The position numbers and the translations under genes are program-made. The notes under the pieces were generated by a model. That model was not told the DNA's origin. It saw nothing but the letters and a program-made list of their open reading frames with translations, and did no database searches. From contig NC_088323.1 of the NCBI RefSeq assembly GCF_910592395.1, positions 7,936,001 through 8,000,000 of the forward strand: a stretch of DNA of 64,000 bases. The letters run 5' to 3'. Shown one piece after another: positions 25,201 to 37,115 of the stretch. The DNA is from Lineus longissimus (taxonomy: Eukaryota > Nemertea > Pilidiophora > Heteronemertea > Lineidae). Positions within the stretch are counted from its first letter, which is position 1, and the number at the start of each line of letters is the position of its first letter.

Positions 25201-25921
25201 GTGAAAGTGAAAGACAATATTTCAAAAAATGCACAGGGCCTCTTCTTGAAGATTTTAAAAATTTCAGAATTGACAATGCTGAAGTAATCCACGCTGATTC
25301 TCTTCAAACTCAGGTCTATATTGTCACAAGCTTATAAAAAATAGACCAGTTGGCACCTTCAAGGCTTAAAAACACCTGGGCAATGTTAAATGAATAGCCT
25401 TTATGTAGATAGCTACTTCCATGTTCCAGGTTACAGCTGGTGAATAAGTGCCCTTCAGGGCTTTCAATTCCACGAAGCTGGTCCGGAAAACGGACTACTC
25501 AACATTTGAAATATTTTCTGCTGAGGTGTTTCTGGATGTTGAAAGTGGTGAAATCTGAAAAAAACACCTTCATCCCAGGAATGAAATTCTCGAACACAAA
25601 GCCGAATTGTTGGCACAAACATAATGAAACCGCAATAAAATGAGTCTATAGGGCGGGCCAAGTCTGTTTCAGATTCTGGAATCGAAAGCCCTGACCTTTT
25701 AAAGTGGGCTCAATACTTTCCTTCTAAATTTGAGATAGTAATACCTCAAGAAGCGTAACAGGTTCATTTCTGAGTTACCGATAGTTCTAGAGTGGTTCCG
25801 CCTCCCAATAATATTGCCGATACGCTCCAACCCTTGCCAGAGGAGGGGTGTCCATTTCTGGAGTGTCCTCCGATATCCTAGCTTACCCTGCCTACATGCA
25901 TTCCCCCATTCATAATTCCAG
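22262..25921 (+). other. Intron between alternative exons D and E
   Basis: It holds the 62-bp minisatellite (22439-22965). An open frame of about 108 codons on the - strand at 24412-24730 has ordinary composition but no recognised domain. The rest shows no coding or transposon signal. Confidence 0.55.
22439..22965. repeat. 62-bp minisatellite
   Basis: There are eight to nine tandem copies with a strict 62-bp period (CTGTACAG at 22501, 22563, 22625, 22687, 22811, 22873 and 22935, with one variant, CTGCACAG, at 22749). The unit includes TGTCGAAATGCTAAATA and GGAAGACAATCTCAACG. The copies are highly similar, so the array is young. The absence of unique spacers rules out a CRISPR. Confidence 0.95.
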
Positions 25922-26081
25922 GGCTGTGTACAGTGCCATAATCGAGAGTCACAATACGATCGGGTCGCACCCCGCACTCATATGTTGCCGTTACTTATTG
26001 TGTCTTCTCCAAGTACTCAGTGTGTTCTGGTTTTACCTGATTCTTGTCGCCGCCAAGCGGGCGTTAAAACATGGCGGAAAG
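25922..26081 (+). CDS. Ceramide synthase, alternative penultimate exon E
   Basis: This 160-base exon has one base plus 53 codons, after CATAATTCCAG|G, ending GGAAAG|GTGATA at a codon boundary. It begins AVYSAIIESHN, has a short loop (TIGSHPALICC), then a helix ending LLQVLSVFWFYLILVAAKR and a basic end (ALKHGGK). FWFYLI is the form closest to vertebrate CERS5/6 type enzymes. W lies at residue 36, as in exon A. The acceptor has a weaker pyrimidine tract than the others. This is the copy nearest the tail exon and may be the default choice, which is inference. Confidence 0.87.
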
Positions 26082-29000
26082 GTGATATTGGCAGTCGGCA
26101 TTTTTCGGAGGAACCTGACTGGCAGCAGATACAAGCATTTCAATTTCTATCTGATCAATCTGACCTCTCATTGCTGGTATTTACCCTAGTCGGGCAGCTT
26201 CATGGTGTTGTGTAAACGCCAAGCATCTACACTGTATTGGTTGTGTCAGATTATTGTCCTCCCCCAATCTAGTTATCCTTTGGAAATGTGTCATGAAGTT
26301 GGCTTAAGCGTTGGTAGGCGAGAATGTTGCTTTAAGCGCCGCCTAGGGGGACTAATCAGAGTGCAGGTTCCTCATTGAGAATAGCGATTGGATAAATTCC
26401 TATGGACAATTATTTCTGACACAGATGCCATTTTGCACACAACTCTCGTAATTCTATTTTGAATGATTGCTGAAATGGATTTGATTTCGTCTGTAGACCC
26501 GGTGATTATTTTAGGATTTATTGTTTCTCATCAATTAATTGTCACAATTGACTTACCCACTGCTTCTCGTTAACCACGCACAGCCTATGTTCTGACACTG
26601 TTTGTGCCTAAGGGCTGGGTTGTGCGAAGGTTACCATTAGATTGCGCAAAACATACACGCATTTATAGGGATGTCATTGTCAATCGTTATAAGGACAGTA
26701 CCTTTTATGATTCTTGCAGTCAATAGCAGTCATAAAGGGGCATCTGGAACTTTAAAGGACTGCCTGGCTAATTAGCAGCATTATAAAAAACATGATCACC
26801 TTGACTCATCTTTCATACTTAACCAGTTTTCATTACTAATGGAATTACAACCCAGAAATTGGAGAAATTGAAATTTTGATGGACACAAGGATGGCACATG
26901 TTGTCATTAGTAATCCTTTATTTATGATCACATAAATCTCATTCATTGTAAACTGCTAATCTAGCATCGACTTCGCCACATTTTCCAAACAGTTCAAGTT
27001 TTGAATTTGCTTGTGGACCATTGTACTTCCTTGCAAGTTTCGTTATCACAAGTTAAAAGGAGGATATGGGGGGGGGGATGGATAAAATATTGTGGTAGTT
27101 GCAGAAGAAGCAGGCTGCTGGGCTTTGTGCGGTCAGCAGCCTGTCACGTTTATCAATAATCTATCCATCTCGGCAAGTGTTTGCTATTTGAATGTAGATG
27201 ATAATAAACAGGAAATGAGAAAGTCGGTCCATTTCTGTCATTATTCAAAATAGTATCGCGTAAAACTCTCCCACCCTGGCGCTTGATTGTGTGGCTATGC
27301 AAATGGGTAGATACCACAATGTCAGATTGATCCAGATATTCTAGTTCCATGTCAAAAAGAAACTGGTCGCATTCATGAAAATAAACTTTCTCGAGTTTAT
27401 ACCCTTTAGGTTTACAAGGGAGGACAATGTACATGCTCCGAGACCCCTCTGGATTGCATGAGACATGAAAAGTACATCAATTCCCATTCATTGTGCAGCA
27501 GGGTTTCAATTGAGGCAGTTCACTATCCTTCAAACGGCCATGGACGGGAGTCGGTGTACAAATGAAGTTGTTATGTTCTTGGTCTTTGTCTTGACACCCG
27601 CGGTCATGAAAGGTGTACACAGAGGCTGCCCACGGCTGTTTGAAAGATATTGATTGACACAGCCGGCAACAGCTGTTAGCCTGCCTGATGGGACATACCA
27701 AATAGCTCCTTCAAAGCGTTGCTGTCAGTGGCTCCATCTGTTGAGTGTAACAGCAACATTAAGTATGGTACTGGGATAAGTGTGAGTCTTGCTTGATAAA
27801 TGTAGTTGCACCAAGGTGCTGGGAGAGTGTGAGACCTGCTTTTAGCAGTTCAGCTAGGTACTGGGATAAAGTGAGTCCTTCATCAGTGAACTGGATAAAT
27901 GTAAGTCCTGATGCTTATAAAAGTGGCTGTGCCAAGGTCCAAGGATACTGTTCGTCCTGCTTTATAAAAGCAGTTAGTGTCTGCTGCAGTCCAGGTTTCT
28001 GTAAATGACCGTTATGTTTCTCATTTAAACTAAAGGTTTGACCAGTTAATTTTTTCGCAAAAAAACAGGGCTTCCGTTAGCCTTGGGGACGTCTAATGTC
28101 ACCTTACAGAATGATGAAGGAGCCTTGGCTTGGTGATTTCAAATCTCTTTCAAAACGGCAAGGGGAACCCTCCGAAAACTGTTTGCGATCTTTCAAAATC
28201 CGATGTTGTCAGGGTCTAGCGGAAGCCATGCACAAAATTCCGAAGCATATCACCTACATTCGTAATCATCGTTCAAATTGCCACCTTGTGCAGGAAATTT
28301 TGTACATTTTCATCCTGTTACTTTGTTAATTTGTACATTAACTTACTGCCTATTTTCAAATAATTGCATGAAGTTTCAAAATGAAACAAGCACCAATTGT
28401 ACTATTATGACAATCATGGCAAAATGCTTTTCAAGCAGTCAAGATCATAGAATCTTATCATTCATATCACCCCTGAAGTAATCCATCCCCTTGAATGTAT
28501 CACTCTCTTTCAACATTGTAAATGCATGATCCATTCTAAAAGTTTCTAAGGGAACTCCATGTCATCTTTAAACTCGGCAGCCGATCAAAAGTGACCAAGT
28601 ATATCGATGGTTTGCGACTTGCATAACTGTCCTAACTGTCGACCAAAGTTATTGATGCTTTGTGATCATTATCACAGTCCATATTGTGGACAGAGTAATT
28701 GATGCTTTGCATTCTTCGTAACTGTAAGCCAAGCTTCGCATGATAATAAGTTTACCCTGCCCTTGGGTGTTCCTTCCATTTTCTGTGGGGTTTCATATTT
28801 CATCAACAGTCCACTGTTGTTTAAATCGTGATCTTCTGTGTTGTTTTTCTCGAGGATGTTCTGGGCCCCTCACTGATAGTAATAATCATGCCACATCACC
28901 CTTACCTTGTTCGCAATCAAGTGAAAGGTGTCTCACTAGCTGTCATCATACCGTCTCTCGACAGATAGTTGAGTTCCTTTTCTGTCCTTATTGCGTGCAA

Positions 29001-30952
29001 CCGAACGGCCCCTGAAGAGTCCATGTTGGGCCACCCAAGATTTTTGTGACTTGATAAACATATGCCACCAATCAAGATTGATCTCTCTCTTTCTCAACAT
29101 TACTGGTATCAGTAACTATGGGTCTTAACAAAGTTCTTTGTTTGCCCTGATTGGGCTGTCCTCCAGAATGATGATTGACCAGTAGGATGACAGGAATAAA
29201 ATGAGTCAATTCAAAGCGCATTCCCATCTTGATGATCATTTTCACGCATGGGTTAGCTTTCATGAGATATGCTAAAGAAATATAACTGAACATCAATTTT
29301 CTGAATTCGATAGCATTTCTTAATGTAGGTAATGTGCTTCTGTTTGGTCTTTGTACAATACCTTTAGATGCTATGGAGGAAGGTACAAATGTACCTTATA
29401 AATGCTGTGGAGAGAGGTTGAGGTGCCTGCCCTACTCGCATGTTTGGAAGAGCTGAATACTCATCAAAAATGGAAATAGCATTGAACAAACTAAGAACTT
29501 CACCTTTTGGTGTAAATGTGTATTTCAAATGCAGTACAACCTACTAACATAGCACTGTAGAGGTCTTGTATTATCGTCCATTTTAAACCAGTTAAGTTTA
29601 GTAAGTTCTAAATTCCTTACTGTGGTAAGTACTAATTGTTTTCATATTATTGTTCCTTCCTCTTAATCTTGCACCTTGCTTGCTTCAACATCCGCATGCT
29701 TCTAGTTCCATTCTATCTTCTATCTCTTAGTGCTGTTTCTAGTGTTACTCATGTTAGTCTTTATCTTGAACTATGTTAAACTTGCCTCATATTACTGTTA
29801 ACCATTCGTTCACCTATACACACAGGCTTTCGAACTTTTTCCATGTATATTTACTGTAGATAAAAGATATGAAATTGCTGACATGCAGTATCAACCATCA
29901 CTATCTGACTTGTGGCCATGCGTCTATCCTTTGAAAATGCATAGATGTGTTTTAATTGGTTACTTTGGAAGAAGGTGACTGGTCACCTTGGCTTTCTACC
30001 TGTCTTCTGATTGGCCACTGTGGTGAATAGTACCCTGGATTGGTTACTTAGGCGAAATTAGGTTTGCAACGACTTAACACATTGCATTTCTAATGTCTGC
30101 TAATTAACTTCAATTCTTCAATATTGTGTTGTGAGATGTTGAAATTCGAATTGATGTAAAGAAGTGGAGAAAGCCTGTTGTGTTCATATAATTGTTGATT
30201 AAATAGATTGGTGAAGATTTTAAGTAACGAATGCTGAATATTTAGATTAATGTTGCTATTATAGACGATTTGATAACACAAGCTTTATAAGAAGATGACA
30301 TAGCTTACATGTTTGGCATGTAAGAATTCCTTTGCAAGCAATTTGTCGTTGCTGAACATTGCTTGCTGTGAATTTGAATGTAAACCTCACCCAACTGTTA
30401 AGAAGTTGTGTGTAGTATATATTACTGTGATATAATATTGTGATTACCTGGCAATACTGTTGGAATGAAAAGCTCTGTTTCTCACATGAATTTATATGAA
30501 AATATCTAGAAGTATACTTAACCTCTTGAATCCCGGTGACCGACCAGTTGGTCATTTTGAAATAACGTTTTTTCCCAGCGACCGACAGGTCTCAGTGATA
30601 TTTTTATTCCCTTGAGCTGGGACGCTAGTTTATTCCTTGTTTTAGTGTGGTTGATGTACAGTAGGGTCAGTAAGAGCATGCCTAGCTAGATTGTGCCTCG
30701 TTACTGACCTTTGGCGGTTGTATGCGGGCGCTATACATCGTGAAAGTCACACCCAATTTCGCAGCCACGTGACCACCCTGGGATCCCGGGATTTTCAAGT
30801 TTTGGGATTCAAGAGGTTAAGAAGAAATGCTCTGTTTGTTACATGAATTTATGAAAAATATTTATAAGTATATCATGAAGAATTACCTAATGATGTGTGT
30901 TTTTGTTTGGCCTTGAGAATGCTGACTGACCTTGACCTCACTTCCATTGCAG
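26082..30952 (+). other. Intron between exon E and the tail exon
   Basis: No sixth alternative exon was found. A decayed tandem region of GGATAAATGTAAGTCCT-like words lies at about 27740-27990. The piggyBac-type MITE at 30522-30816 lies 140 bp before the tail exon. Otherwise nothing recognisable is present. Confidence 0.6.
30522..30816. mobile_element. piggyBac-type MITE
   Basis: TIRs CCTCTTGAATCCC (30522-30534) and GGGATTCAAGAGG (30804-30816) are perfect reverse complements, and each is flanked by TTAA (30518-30521 and 30817-30820), the target site of piggyBac elements. There is no transposase. On each side lies a diverged copy of the same ~55-bp sequence (CTCTGTTTCTCACATGAATT and CTCTGTTTGTTACATGAATT). 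Confidence 0.82.
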
Positions 30953-31057
30953 GTGCAAAAGGATGAGCGTAGCGACAGTGAGTCTGCTGTCACTGAGGAG
31001 GAGACGAACGGTACCGTGCTTGATGGTAACTTGAACGTGAACAAAAAGAAGGAGTAG
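30953..31057 (+). CDS. Ceramide synthase, common C-terminal exon
   Basis: The acceptor is TTCCATTGCAG. The exon then encodes 34 residues in phase 0: VQKDERSDSESAVTEEETNG, continuing to a lysine-rich end (NVNKKKE) and TAG. The K-D-E-R-S-D-S-E-S block matches the cytosolic tail of animal ceramide synthases (DERSD or DDRSD followed by acidic serines). In mammals this tail is phosphorylated by CK2 and raises activity. The serines and threonine followed by acidic residues here (SDSE, TEEE) fit that. It accepts the codon-boundary donors of exons A, C, D and E without a frame change. Confidence 0.93.
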   Translation: MQKDERSDSESAVTEEETNGTVLDGNLNVNKKKE

Positions 31058-31185
31058 ACACGACACCGACGATGTGGAGCGGCTCGATGCCATTTTGTCC
31101 AAAACAGAATGCAAAATCGGAGAATGAGACCGTCCACTGTGCATGTTGTCATTTATCTGCTTGAATAAAAGCTAGTTGGCCCTGC
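31058..31185 (+). other. 3' UTR and poly(A) signal of the ceramide synthase gene
   Basis: A single AATAAA lies at about 31164-31169 (TTGAATAAAAGC), some 110 bases after the stop, in the usual position for a short 3' UTR. A second AATAAA lies at about 31316. The end coordinate is an estimate. Confidence 0.6.
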
Positions 31186-33858
31186 TAACTTTCTGTGACA
31201 TCACCAATATTATGACCTATTAGAAGAAAGTTAGGTCAAGTTGAAAAAGTTATCGAAGCCTTTTGCAAGTCTGGAAAAGCTTCCTATAACATTTCTGTTA
31301 AGGATTAAACATGGTAATAAAATGATGGATTCGGTTATAATCAATCAAATTTTTGTCATTGTTTTGATAAGGTGAGCGCCCTCCTTTATCTCAGAATCTG
31401 TATGATGGCAATCAGCTAACAGAGATTCGGCATTATAGTCGAGGTTGTATCATGGGAACGAGCTCACAATCCTCGGTCACGGCCCAAAAATAGGTCATCA
31501 ATTGACAAAACAAGTGCCATTGTTCAAAGGCGATCAAACTTTGTCATTTCCAATCGGGGATTGTACATTTTGGGCGTATTATGGCCTCTACTAGTTTTTA
31601 TTCAAGGCCAGAGTTTGTATTGTAAATAATATGCTACCACAACTGGGTGTTGCAGTGTTAATTTGTGGAAAGTTTAGAACTCTCATTCCTTGAAGCATGA
31701 CGGATTGAGTCTTGTGATGCTGCTGTACGAAAATGAACAAATAGCTTCAGGGTTCTGGCTAGGATTTGATCTCGGTACCTCTTAAAGGTATTGTGCTTGT
31801 TCGGTGATAAACAGTGTACAAGAAATGTCTTTCCTAGGTGTTTTCCACCAGTCCCCAATAGTTGGAAGAAATGCCTAAGCATGTGTAAGTTGAGAACTTC
31901 AATGCAATCTTAAACAGAAAAGCTTGGTATGTAAGACATAAAACAATTTTAGTAAGGTGAGCAGGTAATATGTTGGCCTGATGCACCAAAAAGGACCAGG
32001 TAGGACCCTGAATAACCTTATAAACTTTCCACAGGTTTATTGCAACACTCTCTCATCAGCCCAGACAATCAAGTAGTGGCTGGCATTGAGGTAATATCCA
32101 CGCCTTGCTGTCACCACTGCACTTTACACTTCATCCTGGAGAATCCGCTCCCCAGCTTGCTGGGAATCGGGCAGGCCTTCCAACTTGCCAAGCTGAATTC
32201 TAAATTGCTGAGTTCGCATGAACTCCAACCCTCTGGCCGGCACTATCCAGGGTAAGCTGCTTGGTAAGTTGGAAGGCCTAACCCTGAATACACAAGATCA
32301 TGATAAGGCTCTTGGTCATTTGCGGTGCTGATTCTCCAGGGTCCATTTGGTAGGGTTTGGTGAATATGGTAATTGTGTAGTGTAGAGTGCATTAGAGTAG
32401 AAAACATGAGTATTTTGTGAGAAAAAAAAATCTAGATATTAGGTGTAGAATTAGTATTTAACTCTCTCAAAGAAGCATGTTTGTATCACACTTAAGGATC
32501 GTGGACACATTTCTGTTCCTGTTATGAGCCAAGAAGTTGGTTCCAAAGTACAGTTTACAAGATTAAGAGGTACATTTTATACCTGTCCTTACATGTCCTA
32601 AGATGGTCAAATCTGCCACTTATCATATTTAAATTACATCACACCTCCCCACGTTTGAGACTGATTTATGGTGCACAAGACCAATGTTTGGCACAAACTG
32701 GATGAAGTCGCAGGAAAATAAGCCCAAATTAAGGAAAGCAGGATGTGTACTAAATTACGTTATTGAGGGCCTTCTTACATTGGATTGCAACCAGTTGGTT
32801 TGTTTTTGATTCCACTCGAAGCATTTTAGGAACAACAGTATTTATAAGCATACTCATTTTCAGCCAAAAAAAGTGGAAAAAATTGTTTTCTCAACTTGGG
32901 CAAAAGACATGGCATGTGAAAACAAATTGTATATCATATAGGGCCTCTGTCTCTCGAATAAGCTGCGCAGGAACACTGAACTTGTGGTCCATGTTGTGTG
33001 ATGCGGATGTTTGCCTTGTTGTAATCTGTTTTCGAATCAAACTGAAGTTACCACCTTGTGGCATTAGCAGGGATGTCGAATTTCTGATTTTAGGTGGATT
33101 TCAGACTTTTTCCACATACTAAATCCCAAAATTGGTAGCTGGAATAGAAAGATCTCTGTCTTGACTCTCCAAGGATCTTTGAATTTTCACACTTGAACCA
33201 ACGATAAGGATTTTAGAGGCACGTTCGTGCAAGCAATTGCTGTTCAAAGGGGAAGATTTTCACCCAAAAAATTGATTTCAGACCTAGTGCCTGAGCTCAT
33301 TCGCATCCCTGCATCAGATATTTTGGCTGGGTGTTGTAAGATTTTTTTATAAACACCACTCCAAATTTGTAAATATTTGTAAAGAAGTTGGTTTCAAGAA
33401 TTTCGCAAGTTGATGAAACTGATTCTGTTCATGCAAATGTTCATGTTCGTTCATGATATTAAACTAGAATTCTACTCTGAAAGTCATGTGCTGTCGTAAA
33501 TCTGTAATCGAATGTGTGTTCCTATTTTCTTCTCCATATCATGTGTTAGTTTCAACCTTTTCCAGTCTTTCTTCTCTATTCCCAACTTCATTAAACAGGC
33601 AAGACCTAAAGGGAGCAATCAGTCCATAAAAGTTGTTATCATTCGCATAGTTGCCAACCAGAATTTGGCAAAAAAAATTGAAGATTATAACACTTGCTGA
33701 TGCAAATGACTTAGGACTGCAAAAAGTCAGAAGTCTGAATGTTTTCTTACCAACTAGCTTAATCTGATCTTTTACAATAGCATAGCATGTTTTTTGACTG
33801 TGGCAGTGTTAGACTCTGTACACTGCCTACCAACCTCGGTGGACTTGTCTTTCCCTGA
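31186..33858. other. No gene seen
   Basis: An imperfect inverted repeat lies at 32130-32345 (CTGGAGAATC and GCAGGCCTTCCAACTTGCCAAG against GCTTGGTAAGTTGGAAGGCC and GATTCTCCAG), possibly an old MITE. A 35-codon stretch after an ACAG at about 33600 (GSNQSIKVVIIRIV) has no recognised match. No convincing exon structure is seen. Confidence 0.5.
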
Positions 33859-34257
33859 GAACATGCCGATAATGTCCCCGCCTGGACGCGTCTGGTCAGA
33901 TCACTAGCCACACCACAGGCACATCATATAACACAAAAAACAAGAATTTGTTGCAAAAGCAACAATGTCATATATTGGATCGAATGCCGTCAATGTCACA
34001 TAGAATATGTCGGCGAAACCAAACGTTCTCCACTAGAACATTTCCAAAATCACTTCCACAGTGTTACCAAAAACATTGCAACGGATGTCATAGGACATCA
34101 CTTTAACCTCCCAAATCACCATGGCCTCCAGGACTTCTCAATCTATGTCCTAGAATTCATGCACATCGCTCCAGTTGGTACAATCGCCAAGGCCAAAAGA
34201 CTCCAGAGAGTTTTCTTGAATCCATTGTTTGTGCACCATGTCGCCGTTAGGACATAA
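33859..34257 (+). pseudogene. Penelope-like element, GIY-YIG endonuclease fragment
   Basis: The frame is open from 33859 to the TAA at 34255. It encodes CKSNNVIYWIECRQCHIEYV, then GETKRS, a histidine-rich segment, then HHFNLPNHHGLQDFSIYVLE. The pattern C-K-S-x-N-V-I-Y-x-I-x-C-x-x-C-x-x-x-Y-V-G-E-T-K/R is the start of the GIY-YIG nuclease found at the C-terminus of Penelope-like retroelements. No reverse transcriptase is found upstream, so this is a 5'-truncated remnant. The usual Arg-rich helix after YVGET is altered. Confidence 0.8.
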
Positions 34258-34510
34258 CATCAAGGACAACACGTCCTGTTAACCTCCCTCATACTCTTCT
34301 GGCGTTTCCATCATTAGACTCTGAACATGTACAGCTGCTACGTCTAGGTAAAGTCATACATTGTGTAACGCAAGCTCATTTGATACAACCATTGCCTTGG
34401 TTTACTTTCATGCGTTTACTTTCACGTTTTGATACCTTGTCAAGAGTTGTGCTTTAAACAAAAAATCCTTGAGCTGCACGAACACATATCATGTGAATGC
34501 TGGGTTCTTA

Positions 34511-35168
34511 TGCAATTATCAACTCGTATCTTGTACCCCCCCCCCCTCCTCCTCAAGCCTTCGACACCTTTACGACATTCACCTATAAATTTTCGACTAA
34601 GCTACGACAAGGGTTAATCACACACTGATGGAAATTTACCATAAGCATCACTGCATGTACTGGTCATAGGGAAAGACTTTCGACATCTCATCACCTCTGG
34701 GCTTGGGCATGTCAAAAGATAAAGACGTCTCTTCACCAGTGACGGCCGAAATACCATTACAAGCACTACAACCACACAGTTGCCCATACTATGTTACATA
34801 TGCCTGTCCTTTGTGTTTTTTTTCCTTTGGTGGTTATCCATTTCAGTGTGAAGTTGGCTCTTTGCAGTCCCAATAAACTGCGTAGAAGCACGAGCATAAA
34901 AATCCCCGTTGGAATTCCAGACGACAAGATTTCGACGCAACATCACTTTATCGGCGTCAGTAGTTCGACAAGACTTGGCGATCAACGGCCCAGTTTATCG
35001 GCAAGATTCGACGCCTGATCACTGGAGGCTTACAAATCAACGTCGAAGCTACGGACGGCAATGCACAGATAATGGATAAGATTCGCCAAAATTCGACGCC
35101 GTATCTTGTCGAAGCTTGAGGAGGGGGGGGGGGGGGGGGGGGGTAAAAGATACGAGTTGATAATTGCA
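34511..35168. mobile_element. PIF/Harbinger-type MITE with ~55-bp TIRs
   Basis: The left end TGCAATTATCAACTCGTATC and right end GATACGAGTTGATAATTGCA are reverse complements. Homology continues inward through a poly-C/poly-G run and TCCTCCTCAAGC / GCTTGAGGAGG. The flanks are TTA at 34508-34510 and TTA at 35169-35171, a TWA target duplication typical of PIF/Harbinger. No transposase is seen in the 658 bp. Confidence 0.85.
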
Positions 35169-37115
35169 TTATCCTGAATAGAAATTGTTACAAATTCAAT
35201 CCTTACTTTCTTGAGCTTCTTAGCCTCAGTTTTATTCTGCTGACTTGCTAGGTCTTTGGGACAAGTATCAGAGCATAGCTAGTTAAAAAATGGCCCATTA
35301 TATATCCAGCGTTTTGACAATATGTGTGCTAGATTGTTGTGGATTCAGTATCGGGGAGTTGTCGCGATCAATTTGCTTCTCAGGTCGTTCTCAGGTAAAT
35401 GATGAACTAGAGCAAGTGTTTATGCAAACTTTGTCTGAAGTACACACTGCACAGAGGTCGCAAGTAACAATATCTGGTGTCGACCTTGTATTGATTGTGA
35501 GCAAGAAAAACTATCAAAGGCTTAATCCATAACAATCTACCATATACGTGTATTGTATCAAGCTCTGATATATATGCAAATCAAACAACTTTTTAACCAG
35601 TGAAAAAGTCCAGGTTTGCAGTGTTCATGTGTGGCGGCCAAAGGTATGTTAAAATTGAACTCCTTTAATTTCATATTTCAATTAAAATAACAAGATTGCT
35701 TTGCTAAATAAGGTAGAGACATATCAAAATAGCTAAGCAGGACATTGCATGGACTATTTTTATATTGGTTACTAGTATGTATTTATACATTCCATGTCAA
35801 CTTGTTGAATTAAAGCTCTATTGTATGCAGTTTACGGAATTTTCAGTGCTAGTTGACAAGTTGGGCAGTAGAGAGGCACCTAGCATCATTAGTAACTTCT
35901 TTGAAATTCTGTCCTGTCATGTTCCTTTGAAATCAAACTTCCAATGAGGCACTGTTTGCTGCTAGCACTCTAGTATACTAAAGTGTAGAACAGTACCACT
36001 AAGTCTGAGTCGACATAAAAGTCATTTTGGCATTTTATTCGAAGCGCCACATGAAGCCTGCAGGAAATTATTTGTTCGTTCCACAGTTCACCTATGTAAA
36101 CTCAACATGTATGTAAACTCTCTTTATGTGAACTCTTATATGGAAACTTGGCCTAATACTTTGCATTAAAATTTTTAAAAGTCCACAGACGTGAGTGTTT
36201 GTAAGCTAGCATAAAGTAGGGCTTTAAGATGTACGAGAAGCACTAGTTGCAGTTAGAAATCTTGGACATCTTGCTCAATATTGGCTTTGCACATATCTCT
36301 CTTCATTTCATCCTCACTTAGCTGATTATTCCATGACCACAATCGGTACACGGTACTGGGTTAGTAACTGTTGTTTGTAACATGTCTAAGTATCAGTAGC
36401 CTTCTCGTGGCTGTATCACAGACACATGTATCATAGTGTTACTTATATGCGTTTTTTCTCTCAATTATTTTTGTGTTATGAGATTCTGCCCGCTGTATTA
36501 CGTCTTGACATCCCTGATGCAATTCTGATAATTTCAGTAGAAAACCATCACATTCTGTATTTCTTTACAGTGCCAGGTGCAAAATCAGTTAGTATGGGAA
36601 CAAAGGTTTCTTGCTAATAGTTAATTTTTCCTGCTTGTAAGCTCACAATCATTATGCTGTATATGGTGCTACCACCAGTCTTTAAAGCAATGTGCTTCAA
36701 ATTGGCCTAATAGATAAAAATATCGGAACTCATTGAAAATTCCTAGTAACTCAACTAGCCTGATACTGTGGTTTAGCCTGTGCTAGAAGTTGGTACCTAT
36801 ACCTTTGTATACTCTAAAACTTTCAACCTCACACCAAAAGAATGTGGTTTAAGATGCGTGTGGGTCGATGTTTGGGCCACTTTGACTGCTGATTGTTTAC
36901 AACAGTGATTTGGGAGAGACTTCAAGTTCATAGATTAAGAATTCACCCTGGCCTCTCCATGAGGGGCGACGTCTGAAAAAGTACTCTTGTTTCCTTGGCA
37001 ACTGTTGGTAATGATGAAAGACCATGTCATTATTGCAAAATAGTTTTATGGGACCAAGACACAAATGAAAAGTAAAGGTGTTAAGTAAAACTGTGAGTCT
37101 AACTCTTTCTGTCAT

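Noticed and set aside
33595-33702. Possible terminal exon (GSNQSIKVVIIRIVANQNLA) after an ACAG acceptor
   Set aside because: No recognised family, weak pyrimidine tract and no partner exon.
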